From contig JAMXFF010000054.1 in assembly GCA_025370845.1 (NCBI GenBank), positions 1 through 47,475 of the forward strand: a DNA stretch of 47,475 nt. Reading direction: 5' to 3'. The translations under genes and the position numbers were made by a program. Below are positions 17,798 to 26,554 of this stretch, piece after piece. Every line of letters begins with the position of its first letter. The stretch's first letter is position 1. This DNA comes from Laspinema palackyanum D2a (GTDB lineage: Bacteria; Cyanobacteriota; Cyanobacteriia; Cyanobacteriales; Laspinemataceae). The notes under the pieces were generated by a model that worked only from the letters and a program-made list of their open reading frames with translations, searched no databases and had not been told where the DNA came from.

Positions 17798-17869
17798 AGC
17801 CGATGGCGGGATTTGAACCCGCGACCGCCTGATTACGAATCAAGTGCTCTACCCCTGAGCTACATCGGC
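17798..17869 (-). tRNA. tRNA-Thr (anticodon CGT)
   Basis: On the minus strand the sequence folds as a cloverleaf: acceptor stem GCCGATG / CATCGGC, a D arm with AGCTCAGGGGTAGAGC, anticodon stem CTTGA / TCAGG with loop TTCGTAA (anticodon CGT, reading ACG), and a T arm GCGGGTTCAAATCCCGC. CCA is not encoded. Confidence 0.95.
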
Positions 17870-18155
17870 ATGACTGACATTAGATGATTGTAGCAGGCTT
17901 TTTTTGAGTTGGCTAGAGGGTTTAGCAGATATTTTTCAGGAATTTTTTGAACCGTGACTAGGACGCCGGTATCGTCAAAGGAAGGTCCCAGTTGAGAAAC
18001 CGGGTTTCGGGTCCCTTACCCCAGTTGAATGCAGAACTTTTTTGGGGGAAATCCCTGAGAAAAATTCCGGTGGGATTCAAAGGCGATCGCCTCAATGGTA
18101 GGATTTGGTCTAACCCAGTCCCACAAGTGCACAGATTGCTGTTGATCCCTTGCTA
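17870..18155. other. Intergenic region between tRNA-Thr and ureE
   Basis: About 285 bases with no supported gene. It contains the palindrome GAAACCGGGTTTC (17996-18008), seen elsewhere in the window, and a HIP1 octamer. I found no GTAN8TAC site before ureE. Confidence 0.5.
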
Positions 18156-18599
18156 ATGTTGACCTTAACCCACTGTTTGCCACCGGATCCCGAGGCGGCG
18201 ATCGCCTTGACCCTTTCCCTCACCGCAGACGATCGCACTCGCAGTCGCCATCGATTTGAAACCGAAGAAGGAGAAGCGGTTCATCTCAAGTTACCCCGAG
18301 GGACCGTCTTGAGTCATGGCGACTGCCTCACCGATGACTCCGGGAACATCACGGTTCTCGTCACCGCCAAACCGGAACCCACCCTGATAGTTACTGCTCA
18401 TACTCCCCTGGATTTATTACGCGCTGCTTATCATTTAGGAAATCGTCACGTTCCTTTAGAAATTAAACCGGATTATTTACGTTTGACTGTTGACCCAGTT
18501 TTAAAAACCCTGGTAGAACAATTAGGATTAACGGTTCAAGAAGAAACAGCTCCCTTTCATCCAGAACTAGGAGCTTATCACTCTCCTCATGGTCATTGA
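18156..18599 (+). CDS. ureE: Urease accessory protein UreE
   Basis: A 147-residue nickel metallochaperone from the ATG at 18156 (a TTG two codons upstream is in frame). The N-terminal peptide-binding domain has RSRHRFETEEGEAVHLKLPR and the C-terminal metal-binding domain has DLLRAAYHLGNRHVPLEI with the conserved dimer-interface histidine in the GNRH segment. The tail ends HPELGAYHSPHGH, a short His cluster rather than the long His-rich tail of enteric homologues. It hands nickel to UreG for urease activation. It is first of a ureE-ureF-ureG run on the plus strand. Confidence 0.93.
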   Translation: MLTLTHCLPPDPEAAIALTLSLTADDRTRSRHRFETEEGEAVHLKLPRGTVLSHGDCLTDDSGNITVLVTAKPEPTLIVTAHTPLDLLRAAYHLGNRHVPLEIKPDYLRLTVDPVLKTLVEQLGLTVQEETAPFHPELGAYHSPHGH

Positions 18600-18601
18600 C
18601 T

Positions 18602-18678
18602 GCGGTAAAAATAGATTGTTTATTCTTGAATTTACCGCCATAAGATACATTCTCAATCAACCCATTATCTGATATAAT
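18602..18678 (+). promoter_or_regulatory. Inverted repeat and extended -10 box before ureF
   Basis: GCGGTAAA (18602-18609) is complementary to TTTACCGC (18631-18638). Further on, TGATATAAT (18670-18678) is an extended -10 element ending 10 bases before the ureF ATG. If used, it would give a leader of only a few bases. No convincing -35 box is seen. Confidence 0.35.
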
Positions 18679-18688
18679 ACTCTAATTT

Positions 18689-19372
18689 ATGGTCACTAAT
18701 TTTTCCTTGTTATCCTTGTTGCAACTGGCGAGTCCGGCGCTACCTGTAGGCGCTTATAGCTATTCTGAAGGACTGGAAATGTTAGTTGAACGCGGCATTG
18801 TCAACCGTGCAGAAACTCTCCAAAATTGGATTAATTGGGAATTGCAAGAAGGGGCAATTTCTTTAGATGGAGCGGTGATGGTGAGAGCCTCAAATGCAGC
18901 CAATACAGGCAACTGGCAGAAGGTCCAAGAGTGGAATCACTGGTCATCGGCAACCCGGGAAACGGAAGAATTGCGGCAACAGAGTTGGCAGATGGGAAAT
19001 GCGTTACTGCGGTTATTGATGAACCTCTGGCCGGTAGAAGATAGAGTTGAACTCACCTCTTTGAGTGAGGAGGATTGTAATTTTGCGGTAGCCTTCGGGA
19101 TTGCTGCTTCATATTGGCAGATTCCCCCGGATGTGGCTTTATTGGGATATTTACAGAGTTGGGCTTGTAATTTTATTGGGGCTGGGGTGAAACTGATTCC
19201 CCTGGGGCAAACCGCAGGGCAACAGCTATTATTTAACTTACAACCCAATTTGGTGAGGGCAGTTGAAACAATTTTGAGGCAAGAAGATGACGACCTCAGT
19301 AGTTGCACTTGGGGGCTAAGTTTAGCGAGTATGCAGCATGAAAGTCAATATTCACGATTGTTTAGGAGTTGA
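18689..19372 (+). CDS. ureF: Urease accessory protein UreF
   Basis: A 227-residue all-helical protein of normal UreF length. The N-terminus LLQLASPALPVGAYSYSEGLE is a signature of UreF, and EEDCNFAVAFGIAASYWQIP with LGYLQSWACNFIGAGVKLIPLGQTAGQ is the conserved central part. It bridges UreD and UreG in the complex that loads nickel into urease and gates the GTPase of UreG. It starts 89 bases after ureE; the spacer carries a promoter candidate. Confidence 0.95.
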   Translation: MVTNFSLLSLLQLASPALPVGAYSYSEGLEMLVERGIVNRAETLQNWINWELQEGAISLDGAVMVRASNAANTGNWQKVQEWNHWSSATRETEELRQQSWQMGNALLRLLMNLWPVEDRVELTSLSEEDCNFAVAFGIAASYWQIPPDVALLGYLQSWACNFIGAGVKLIPLGQTAGQQLLFNLQPNLVRAVETILRQEDDDLSSCTWGLSLASMQHESQYSRLFRS

Positions 19373-19447
19373 AACCGTGCAACAACTGATGGGGTTTTGA
19401 ACTCTGCCGGTTTTTTTTAATTTTACCCTTTAAACTTTAACTTGATT

Positions 19448-20044
19448 ATGAGTTCATTTCGTGTCGGAATTGCGGGTCCCGTTGGTTCAGGAAAAACGGC
19501 GTTAGTGGATGCCTTATGTAAGGCAATGCGCGATCGCTATAACTTGGCAGTAGTGACGAATGATATTTACACCCAAGAAGATGCTCAATTTTTAGTGCGA
19601 TCGCAGGCCCTGGAAAAGGACCGAATTATGGGGGTAGAAACCGGCGGCTGTCCTCATACAGCAATTCGGGAAGATGCCTCGTTGAATTTAGCGGCGATCG
19701 CCCAACTGGAACGGAGGTTTTTGACCCTGGATTTGGTATTTGTAGAAAGTGGCGGGGATAATTTAGCGGCGACTTTTAGCCCGGAATTAGTCGATCTCAC
19801 GATTTATGTGATTGATGTTGCCGCTGGGGATAAAATTCCCCGCAAGGGAGGGCCAGGAATTACCAAATCGGATTTGTTAGTGATTAATAAAATTGACCTG
19901 GCCCCTTTAGTGGGGGCAGATTTGGGGGTGATGGAACGGGATAGCCAAAAAATGCGCGGCAGTCGGCCCTTTACCTTTACCAATTTGAAGACCCAAGAAG
20001 GACTGCAAGCGGTGATTGATTTTATTGAGGCTAATCTGGTTTAA
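19448..20044 (+). CDS. ureG: Urease accessory GTPase UreG
   Basis: A 198-residue SIMIBI GTPase from the ATG at 19448; a TTG two codons upstream is also in frame. The P-loop GPVGSGKT is at residues 10-17. The nickel-binding GCPHTAI motif (C-P-H) and the [20 protein letters not shown] block are intact, as is the guanine-specifying NKID. GTP-driven dimerisation delivers nickel to the UreD-UreF-apourease complex. It is the last gene of the ureEFG run and lies 337 bases upstream of urtA. Confidence 0.97.
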   Translation: MSSFRVGIAGPVGSGKTALVDALCKAMRDRYNLAVVTNDIYTQEDAQFLVRSQALEKDRIMGVETGGCPHTAIREDASLNLAAIAQLERRFLTLDLVFVESGGDNLAATFSPELVDLTIYVIDVAAGDKIPRKGGPGITKSDLLVINKIDLAPLVGADLGVMERDSQKMRGSRPFTFTNLKTQEGLQAVIDFIEANLV

Positions 20045-20092
20045 AAACTGGTAGTTTTGTGCCGGTACTGTAGCTCTATTTGAGACTAGGGT

Positions 20093-20129
20093 CAGGAATT
20101 TGATCGCACTTGATGCGATCAAATCCCTG
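20093..20129 (+). terminator. Stem-loop after ureG
   Basis: ATTTGATCGCA (20098-20108) and its exact complement (20114-20124) flank a five-base loop, and CAGG/CCTG extends the stem across one mismatch. No T-run follows, so it may be an mRNA end or a processing site. Confidence 0.5.
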
Positions 20130-20180
20130 GACTGATGCGTATCTTATGCCGGTGCTTAGAGGGTATGTTAAGGACCAGAA

Positions 20181-20194
20181 GGGTAACGTTACCC
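20181..20194. promoter_or_regulatory. 14-bp perfect palindrome GGGTAACGTTACCC
   Basis: A perfect 14-bp palindrome 95 bases upstream of the NtcA-like site of urtA. It has the form of a binding site for a dimeric regulator, but I do not recognise which one; it does not fit the NtcA spacing. Confidence 0.35.
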
Positions 20195-20288
20195 CCCAAC
20201 CTCACAATTGTTAGAAATCGCAACATTGTCACAAATTGGCTCAGACTAAATATCAGAGGACTAAGGCTTGAATGCCTAGAAAATTTCT

Positions 20289-20332
20289 GTATCCAGAAAT
20301 ACAATTTGTTGCCGAGAAGATCGCTTTAATAT
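20289..20332 (+). promoter_or_regulatory. NtcA-activated promoter of urtA
   Basis: GTATCCAGAAATAC (20289-20302) is an exact GTAN8TAC NtcA site. TAATAT (20327-20332) follows 24 bases later as a TAN3T -10 box, close to the 22-23 base spacing of NtcA-activated promoters. AGGAGGAG lies about 8 bases before the urtA ATG at 20382. Nitrogen-limited induction of urea transport is the expected result. Confidence 0.8.
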
Positions 20333-20381
20333 CAAGGCTCTGATAGGAGCGAGTCAATGCCAGTAGGAGGAGAAAAATAGG

Positions 20382-21680
20382 ATGACACATCGACTTGGAC
20401 GGCGTAAATTTCTGCTTTATGGTACCGCTGCCCTAGGAAGCAGCATTTTGCTGAAAGCTTGTACCGAGGCCAATGTACCGGAAACGGATGCAGCAACTCC
20501 GGGGGCAGGTGGTGGCGTAGATACGATTAAGGTGGGAATCCTCCATTCCCTCAGTGGCACGATGGCGATTAGCGAACAAAGTGTCGTTGATGCCGAACAG
20601 TTGGCGATCGAGGAAATTAACAACGCTGGCGGGGTTCTCGGCAAGAAAATTCAGGCTGTTGTGGAAGATGGGGCGTCGGATTGGCCCACCTTTGCGGAAA
20701 AAGCCAGAAAACTGATTGATCGCGATAAAGTGGCGACGGTTTTTGGCTGCTGGACATCCGCCTCGCGCAAGGCCGTTTTGCCGGTGTTTGAGTCGAGTGG
20801 TCATATGTTATGGTATCCCGTGCAATATGAAGGGCAAGAATGCTCTAAGAATGTTTTCTATACCGGGGCAGCCCCTAATCAACAGATTGAACCGGCGGTG
20901 GATTGGCTGTTAGAAAATAAAGGCCAGCAATTCTTTCTAGTCGGGTCCGATTATGTGTTTCCCCGGACCGCCAATACGATTATTAAGGCTCAACTTGAAG
21001 CCAAAGGGGGACAAACCGTGGGAGAAGATTATATCCCCCTGGGTGGCACGGAAGTTACCGCAATTATTACCAAAATTCAAGCGGCTTTGCCTGATGGTGG
21101 CGTGATTTTTAATACCCTCAACGGGGACAGCAACGTGGCCTTTTTCAAACAGATGCAAGGGGCTGGGTTGACACCGGACAAATATCCCACCATGTCTGTG
21201 AGTATTGCGGAAGAAGAAGTGCGAGCGATCGGGACTGAATATCTCAAAGGTCATTATGCCGCTTGGAATTATTTCCAATCGGTCAATACCCCCGAAAACC
21301 AAAAGTTTGTTCAGGCATTTAAGTCAAAATACGGCCAAAATCGGGTGACCAATGACCCAATGGAAGCCGCTTACATTATGGTTTATTTGTGGAAACAAGC
21401 GGTGGAAAAAGCGGGAACGGCGGATGATATTGAGGCAGTCCGTAAAGCCGCTGTGGGACAAACCTTCCAAGCGCCAGGAGGTCTGGTTACCCTCCAAAAT
21501 AACCATCACCTCTCAAAAACAGTCCGCATCGGTGAAATTGGGGATGATGGAATGTTTAAAATTGTCTCCGAAACCCCAGCCCCAGTTGACCCAATTCCTT
21601 GGAATCAATATGTGGCCGATACAAAGGGCTATTCTTGCAACTGGGAAGACCCCTCTAAAGGTGGCAAGTACCGGATGTAA
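20382..21680 (+). CDS. urtA: Urea ABC transporter substrate-binding protein UrtA
   Basis: A 432-residue periplasmic binding protein. The N-terminus carries a twin-arginine motif ([10 protein letters not shown]7-R8) and a lipobox LLKAC with C27, so it should be a Tat-exported lipoprotein. The mature part is the amide-binding (Peripla_BP_5) fold: [53 protein letters not shown] and [20 protein letters not shown], which match UrtA closely. It binds urea and hands it to UrtBC. It is the first gene of urtABCDE, with an NtcA site and a strong ribosome-binding site upstream. Confidence 0.97.
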   Translation: MTHRLGRRKFLLYGTAALGSSILLKACTEANVPETDAATPGAGGGVDTIKVGILHSLSGTMAISEQSVVDAEQLAIEEINNAGGVLGKKIQAVVEDGASDWPTFAEKARKLIDRDKVATVFGCWTSASRKAVLPVFESSGHMLWYPVQYEGQECSKNVFYTGAAPNQQIEPAVDWLLENKGQQFFLVGSDYVFPRTANTIIKAQLEAKGGQTVGEDYIPLGGTEVTAIITKIQAALPDGGVIFNTLNGDSNVAFFKQMQGAGLTPDKYPTMSVSIAEEEVRAIGTEYLKGHYAAWNYFQSVNTPENQKFVQAFKSKYGQNRVTNDPMEAAYIMVYLWKQAVEKAGTADDIEAVRKAAVGQTFQAPGGLVTLQNNHHLSKTVRIGEIGDDGMFKIVSETPAPVDPIPWNQYVADTKGYSCNWEDPSKGGKYRM

Positions 21681-21791
21681 AGATTGCTCAGGATGGGTAA
21701 CGGTAATGTTGAGAGTTTAGAGGGGAAAAGCAAAAGACAATTTTGCTTAACCATAGGACTGGGTACCGTTTGAAATCTAAAGGCCAAGACA

Positions 21792-21849
21792 CCGAGTTTC
21801 GGGCAAAAGAGAAAGTTACTCTTGGGTAAAAGGTTGTTCAGAAACTCGG
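21792..21849 (+). ncRNA. Structured spacer between urtA and urtB
   Basis: CCGAGTTTC (21792-21800) pairs with GAAACTCGG (21841-21849), enclosing AAGAG/CTCTT. The 265-base urtA-urtB gap is long for an operon and may hold a processing or attenuating stem that keeps binding-protein mRNA in excess. It is a structural prediction, not a recognised RNA family. Confidence 0.35.
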
Positions 21850-21945
21850 TTTCTCAGTCATAGGAGAAAAGTTCTATTTCACCTCTAAACCCTACCCATT
21901 CATGGAAAATTCCCCGCTTCAGTGAAATAATTTAAGTCAACTCTA

Positions 21946-23103
21946 ATGGCACTATTTTTACAAAGTCTGTTTAATGGCCTTAGCATTGGATCGGTTTTAT
22001 TAATTGCTGCATTAGGATTAGCCATTGTCTTTGGCATTATGGGCGTAATTAATCTCGCTCATGGTGAATTGATGATGCTAGGAGCCTACACAACATTTGT
22101 GGTCCAAAATGTGTTTAGAGGATTTGGAGAACCCTGGTTTGGGTTCTATATTGTGGCTGCCCTTCCTCTGGCATTTTTGGTGGCGGGTGCAGCCGGTTTA
22201 CTCCTAGAACGGGGGGTGATTCGCTATCTGTATGGCCGACCTTTGGAAACCCTCCTGGCAACCTGGGGGGTGAGCTTAATTTTGCAACAATTGGTCCGCA
22301 GTGTCAGTGGGGTGATCTGTATTCAAATTGGGCTGTTTTGTCTGCTATTTTTTGGCGGATTATGGGGGGTCAAGCGGCGTCCAGATTTTGAGCGGATTCG
22401 CAACGGGGCGATCGCCATTTTGCTGCCTCTTTCTGCTGGAATTACCGTAGCAGTCGGTTCGATTTTAGGGAAATCTGCTGGATTAGCCCTCACTCAACCC
22501 TGGTTTGGCGCACAAGGGGTGGATGTGACGGCACCGGGTTGGTTGCGCGGGGGGATTCCCATTGGCACATTCCAATTGCCTTATGTCCGGTTATTTATTA
22601 TTGCCTTAACTGTGGTTTGTGTGGTCGGAATTTACCTGTTTTTGTTGCGATCGCCTTGGGGATTGCGAATTCGGGCCGTTACTCAAAATCGCAGCATGAG
22701 TGCTTGTCTAGGAATTCCCACTCAAAAAGTGGATGCGTTGACTTTTGCGATCGGTTCCGGATTAGCTGGAATTGCCGGTTGTGCCATTAGTTTGCTCGGT
22801 TCCGTTGGACCGAATACGGGCCAAAACTATATTGTGGATGCCTTTATGGTGGTGGTTGTCGGGGGAGTCGGGAAAATTATTGGAACCGTTGTCGCAGCCC
22901 TTGCCATTGGATTGGTGAACTACATTATTGGTTCAGGAATTTTCATTTCAATGGTTTCTCCCGACAGTGCTTTATTTAATTTCTTGACCTTTTTTGCTAC
23001 CACGAGCATGGCAAGAGTGATGGTATTTGTGCTGATTATTCTGTTCTTACAACTCCGTCCAGCAGGACTGTTTCCTCAGAAGGGACGCACGGTCGATGCC
23101 TAG
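21946..23103 (+). CDS. urtB: Urea ABC transporter permease UrtB
   Basis: A 385-residue LivH-type branched-chain/urea permease with 8 or more membrane helices. The N-terminus QSLFNGLSIGSVLLIAALGL and VFGIMGVINLAHGELMMLGA is the classic start of the family, and near the C-terminus VDAFMVVVVGGVGKIIGTVV is conserved. A stretch of about 80 residues (about 125-205) with WGVKRRPDFERIRN is a UrtB-type insertion absent from shorter LivH proteins. It forms the membrane channel with UrtC. Spacing to urtC is 36 bases. Confidence 0.96.
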   Translation: MALFLQSLFNGLSIGSVLLIAALGLAIVFGIMGVINLAHGELMMLGAYTTFVVQNVFRGFGEPWFGFYIVAALPLAFLVAGAAGLLLERGVIRYLYGRPLETLLATWGVSLILQQLVRSVSGVICIQIGLFCLLFFGGLWGVKRRPDFERIRNGAIAILLPLSAGITVAVGSILGKSAGLALTQPWFGAQGVDVTAPGWLRGGIPIGTFQLPYVRLFIIALTVVCVVGIYLFLLRSPWGLRIRAVTQNRSMSACLGIPTQKVDALTFAIGSGLAGIAGCAISLLGSVGPNTGQNYIVDAFMVVVVGGVGKIIGTVVAALAIGLVNYIIGSGIFISMVSPDSALFNFLTFFATTSMARVMVFVLIILFLQLRPAGLFPQKGRTVDA

Positions 23104-23139
23104 GTTTAGAGGTCAGTTAAACGAGGTAAAAAAAGCGGC

Positions 23140-24387
23140 ATGAATAACGATAAATTTCCAGAGAAATGGGAAGATAAGAAAGATAAAGAGCGCTCAGAAA
23201 GTAAGAGTTGGATAGAAGGATTTATCGGGTTTAAAGACAAGGTTAATCAGGTTGCGAAGCGGAAACCGCGATTATTTGAACTTTCGGCGATTGGGGTCAT
23301 GGCTTTAATCTTGATTGCCGTTATGCCGCTCATCTTGTCAGATTTTCGCTTGGATTTGTTGCATCGGTATTTAGCCTTGGCGATCGTTGCCTTGGGGATT
23401 GATTTGATTTGGGGTTATACGGGATTGCTGAGTTTGGGACATGGGATATTTTTTGCCCTTGGGGGATATGCGATCGCCATGCATATCAAATTACAAATTC
23501 CTGAAACTGCCAGCAGTCAACTTCCCGACTTCATGGGACTCTATGGAGTAACCGAACTGCCGTGGTTTTGGGGACCCTTTTCATCCTTTCCCGTCACGGC
23601 GATCGCCATCATCTTGATTCCCGGCATCCTCGCCGCCTTTCTCGGCTATCTCGTCTTCCGAAACCGCATCCGAGGCGTCTACTTCTCCATTCTCACCCAA
23701 GCCGCTACCATCGTCTTTTTTAACTTCTTCAACGGACAACAAAAACTCTTCAACGGCACTAACGGACTCACGGATTTTCAAACCCTGTTAGGATTTCCCA
23801 TCTCTAACCCCAACACTCAATATGGGTTTTATGTAATCACCGTCATCCTGTTAGCCGCTTCCTATCTCCTCTGTCGCTGGTTAACCTCGGGACGCTTTGG
23901 ACGCTTACTGATTGCCATTCGTGATGATGAAAGTCGCGTCCGGTTTTCCGGTTACAATCCCACCGGATATAAAGTCTTAGTCTTTGCAATTTCTGCCGCT
24001 TTAGCCGGACTCGGAGGCGCACTTTTTACCCTCAGAGCGGGTATCATTTCCCCCAGAGCAATGGATATTGCCTTTTCCATTGAAATGGTAATATGGGTTG
24101 CAGTCGGCGGTCGAGCCACCTTAATCGGAGCCATCCTTGGAGCCTTATTAGTCAACTACGGCAAAAGTTTCTTAAGTGAACAATTCCCCGAAATTTGGCT
24201 GTTTTTCCAAGGCGCACTCTTCCTCATTGTTGTCTTAGTTCTTCCCAATGGCATCGTGGGTTGGTTGCGGACCGAAGCGGGTAATTTCATTCGCCGAATT
24301 ACCGGACATCCGCGATATGTGATTACCTATCCCCAGTTAGCAGAAGACCCGGAAATTCAACGGGAGCGTGAAACCCTGGAGCCTTAA
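23140..24387 (+). CDS. urtC: Urea ABC transporter permease UrtC
   Basis: A 415-residue LivM-type permease. A hydrophilic, Lys/Glu-rich N-terminus of about 45 residues precedes the membrane region. Family blocks include LIWGYTGLLSLGHGIFFALGGYA, GVYFSILTQAATIVFFNFFN, FGRLLIAIRDDESRVRFSGY (cytoplasmic coupling loop) and GALFTLRAGIISP. It pairs with UrtB. GAGGT lies 12 bases ahead of the ATG. The long charged N-terminal tail may contact the ATPases or a regulator; this is inference. Confidence 0.96.
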   Translation: MNNDKFPEKWEDKKDKERSESKSWIEGFIGFKDKVNQVAKRKPRLFELSAIGVMALILIAVMPLILSDFRLDLLHRYLALAIVALGIDLIWGYTGLLSLGHGIFFALGGYAIAMHIKLQIPETASSQLPDFMGLYGVTELPWFWGPFSSFPVTAIAIILIPGILAAFLGYLVFRNRIRGVYFSILTQAATIVFFNFFNGQQKLFNGTNGLTDFQTLLGFPISNPNTQYGFYVITVILLAASYLLCRWLTSGRFGRLLIAIRDDESRVRFSGYNPTGYKVLVFAISAALAGLGGALFTLRAGIISPRAMDIAFSIEMVIWVAVGGRATLIGAILGALLVNYGKSFLSEQFPEIWLFFQGALFLIVVLVLPNGIVGWLRTEAGNFIRRITGHPRYVITYPQLAEDPEIQRERETLEP

Positions 24388-24435
24388 AATCATCGACTCC
24401 TGATGAGTTGAGTTCGGAAATAGTCTAGTCATCAA

Positions 24436-25209
24436 GTGTCAGAGAGAGAGTCCGTGAACGAAAACATCTTAGAAATTGAAAATTTAACCGTTAGTTTTGA
24501 CGGATTTAATGCCCTCAACCACTTGACATTCACCATGAATACGGGAGAGTTGCGGGTCATTATTGGTCCCAATGGGGCCGGAAAAACTACCTTTTTAGAT
24601 GTGATTACCGGAAAAGTGAAACCCACCCAAGGGAAAGTTTTCTTTAAAGGGCGAAACCTCCGGAAATATTCTGAAGATAGTATCGCTCGGTTTGGCATTG
24701 GTCGCAAATTTCAAACTCCACGAGTTTATCTAAATCTCACCCCTCGGGAAAATTTAGAAATTTCCTGCAATCGGAATAAAAATGTATTTCAAACCTTATT
24801 CAAACCGACCCCGGCATCGGAGCATAATACGGTCAAAACCTTGCTGGAAACCATTGGTTTAGTCGCTAAAGCAGATATTGCCTCGGGATTACTTTCCCAC
24901 GGGGAAAAGCAATGGCTAGAAATTGGGATGTTGCTGGCGCAATCTCCCGATTTACTCCTGGTTGATGAACCCGTAGCGGGTTTAACCGATGAAGAAACCG
25001 CTCTCACCGGGGAATTACTGATTTCCTTGGCCCAAAGTCATTCCATTATTGTGATTGAACATGATATGGAATTCGTGCGGCAAATCGCCCGAAAAGTGAC
25101 GGTATTGCATGAGGGTTCGGTCCTCTGTGAAGGGAGTATCGAAGAGGTGCAAAATGACCCCAAAGTGATTCAAGTCTATTTGGGAAGTACGGAAGAACAT
25201 GACAAATAA
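24436..25209 (+). CDS. urtD: Urea ABC transporter ATP-binding protein UrtD
   Basis: A 257-residue ATPase. Walker A is GPNGAGKTT (44-52), the signature is the LSHGEKQWLEIGMLL form typical of UrtD rather than LSGGQ, and Walker B is LLLVDEPVAGLTDEE with a downstream IIVIEHDMEFV switch His. It powers the UrtBC channel with UrtE. The start is a GTG at 24436; another GTG at 24454 has GAGAGAG closer upstream and would remove six residues, so the exact start is open. Confidence 0.95.
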   Translation: MSERESVNENILEIENLTVSFDGFNALNHLTFTMNTGELRVIIGPNGAGKTTFLDVITGKVKPTQGKVFFKGRNLRKYSEDSIARFGIGRKFQTPRVYLNLTPRENLEISCNRNKNVFQTLFKPTPASEHNTVKTLLETIGLVAKADIASGLLSHGEKQWLEIGMLLAQSPDLLLVDEPVAGLTDEETALTGELLISLAQSHSIIVIEHDMEFVRQIARKVTVLHEGSVLCEGSIEEVQNDPKVIQVYLGSTEEHDK

Positions 25210-25247
25210 GCCAGATTAAGGCCCTATAAAAACTGAGAATAAAGTTG

Positions 25248-26003
25248 ATGAATTCAATTGACAACTTGGAAAAATCCTACCTGACCGAACCCTCACCCCA
25301 TCGGATGCTGCAAGTATCTGGATTGAATGTTTATTATGGGGAAAGTCACATTTTGCGGGATGTGGATTTGAACGTCTCCCCGGGACAAATGGTTTGCTTA
25401 ATTGGACGGAATGGGGTCGGCAAAACCACTCTGTTAAAAACGATTATGGGATTACTGCAACCTCGCAAGGGACAAATCTATTTGGAGGGGCAACCCATCC
25501 TCGATAAATCGAGCGATCGCCGTGCTAAAATGGGCATTGGTTATGTCCCCCAAGGTCGGGAAATTATTCCCCGGTTGACGGTGAAAGAAAATTTAATTTT
25601 GGGGTTAGAAGCACGACCCACTCGGCCTAAAAATCTGGAAATTCCTGATGAAATATTTGAATTATTTCCGGTTTTAAACAAAATGTTGCATCGGATGGGC
25701 GGAGATTTGAGTGGGGGACAACAACAACAACTGGCGATCGCCCGCGCCTTGATGGGAAATCCTCGCTTACTCATCCTCGATGAACCCACGGAAGGGATTC
25801 AACCTTCGATTATTTTAGAAATTGAAGCAGCAGTGCGTCGGATTATCCAAACAAAAGGTATTTCAGTGCTGTTAGTAGAACAGCATTTGCATTTTGTCCG
25901 AGAAGCCGATTGGTATTATGCCATGCAAAAAGGAGGAATTGTTGCCTCGGGTTCTACTGAAGAACTCAGTAATGAAGTCATTCAACGATTCCTAGCGGTT
26001 TAA
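25248..26003 (+). CDS. urtE: Urea ABC transporter ATP-binding protein UrtE
   Basis: A 251-residue LivF-type ATPase from the ATG at 25248. It has Walker A GRNGVGKTT, signature LSGGQQQQLAIARAL, Walker B LLILDEPTEGIQPS and VLLVEQHLHFVREAD. The first 18 residues precede the usual family start at MLQVSGLNVYYGESHI, so an internal ATG about 50 bases downstream is a possible alternative. It is the last urt gene; a large repeat region follows before ureD. Confidence 0.95.
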   Translation: MNSIDNLEKSYLTEPSPHRMLQVSGLNVYYGESHILRDVDLNVSPGQMVCLIGRNGVGKTTLLKTIMGLLQPRKGQIYLEGQPILDKSSDRRAKMGIGYVPQGREIIPRLTVKENLILGLEARPTRPKNLEIPDEIFELFPVLNKMLHRMGGDLSGGQQQQLAIARALMGNPRLLILDEPTEGIQPSIILEIEAAVRRIIQTKGISVLLVEQHLHFVREADWYYAMQKGGIVASGSTEELSNEVIQRFLAV

Positions 26004-26081
26004 TCCGAAAGTGGCAACAACCTGCGGGGGTTAAAACGATTGGTGGCCTCATACATCCAGTCGGTTTCAACTGACATCTTC

Positions 26082-26461
26082 CACCATTCTCAACAACCGG
26101 CGAGGGTTTAAACCTTTTAGCCTGTAGAGGCGCTTTTATAAGCGCCTCTACGGCGGGGGTTTAAACCCCCGCCTAATAGCTAAAGTCGGTTAAAAACCGA
26201 CTGCAAGTCTGATACACTGGCGACAACCGGCGGAGGTTAAAACGATTGGCGGCCTCATAGCTTGCATTCGGTTTTTAACCGACTGCAAGTCTGATACAGT
26301 GGTGTTTTCAGTCGGTTTTTAACCGACTTGAGCTGTTAGGCCGCCAATCGTTTAAACCCCCGCTGCAAGTCTGATACAGTGGTGTTTTCAGTCGGTTTTT
26401 AACCGACTTGAGCTGTTAGGCCGCCAATCGTTTAAACCCCCGCCGGTTGTTGAGAATGGTG
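26082..26461. mobile_element. 380-bp palindrome-rich element with 21-bp inverted ends
   Basis: Positions 26082-26102 and 26441-26461 are exact 21-bp inverted repeats. The interior holds a 12-bp hairpin (26124-26135 with 26140-26151), a 22-bp perfect palindrome centred on GTTTAAAC (26152-26173), several AGTCGGTT/AACCGACT hairpins and an 80-bp tandem duplication. Parts of the right side recur inverted at about 26226-26252, and related sequence lies at 26012-26048. No ORF is present. It resembles a non-coding MITE-like or dispersed palindromic element; mobility is unproven and no flanking target duplication was established. Confidence 0.6.
26283..26442 (+). repeat. 80-bp exact tandem duplication
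   Basis: Bases 26283-26362 and 26363-26442 are identical. Each copy holds the hairpin CAGTCGGTTTTTAACCGACTTG and ends in a GTTTAAACCCCCG half-palindrome. Confidence 0.95.
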
Positions 26462-26554
26462 CAACAGGTCAGGTTTTTATAAACGATGACAACCGGATTT
26501 CTTGTCAAATAGCAGGGTATAGTAAAATTTGATGTAACCTGAATCCGAGAATCT

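Noticed and set aside
17666-17887. Protein-coding ORF of 73 codons
   Set aside because: It runs across tRNA-Thr on the opposite strand; the R-D-L-N-P-R-P-P-D-Y peptide is the well-known artefact of translating a tRNA.
20051-20068. Second NtcA site before urtA
   Set aside because: GTA and TAC are present but separated by 12 bases, not 8.
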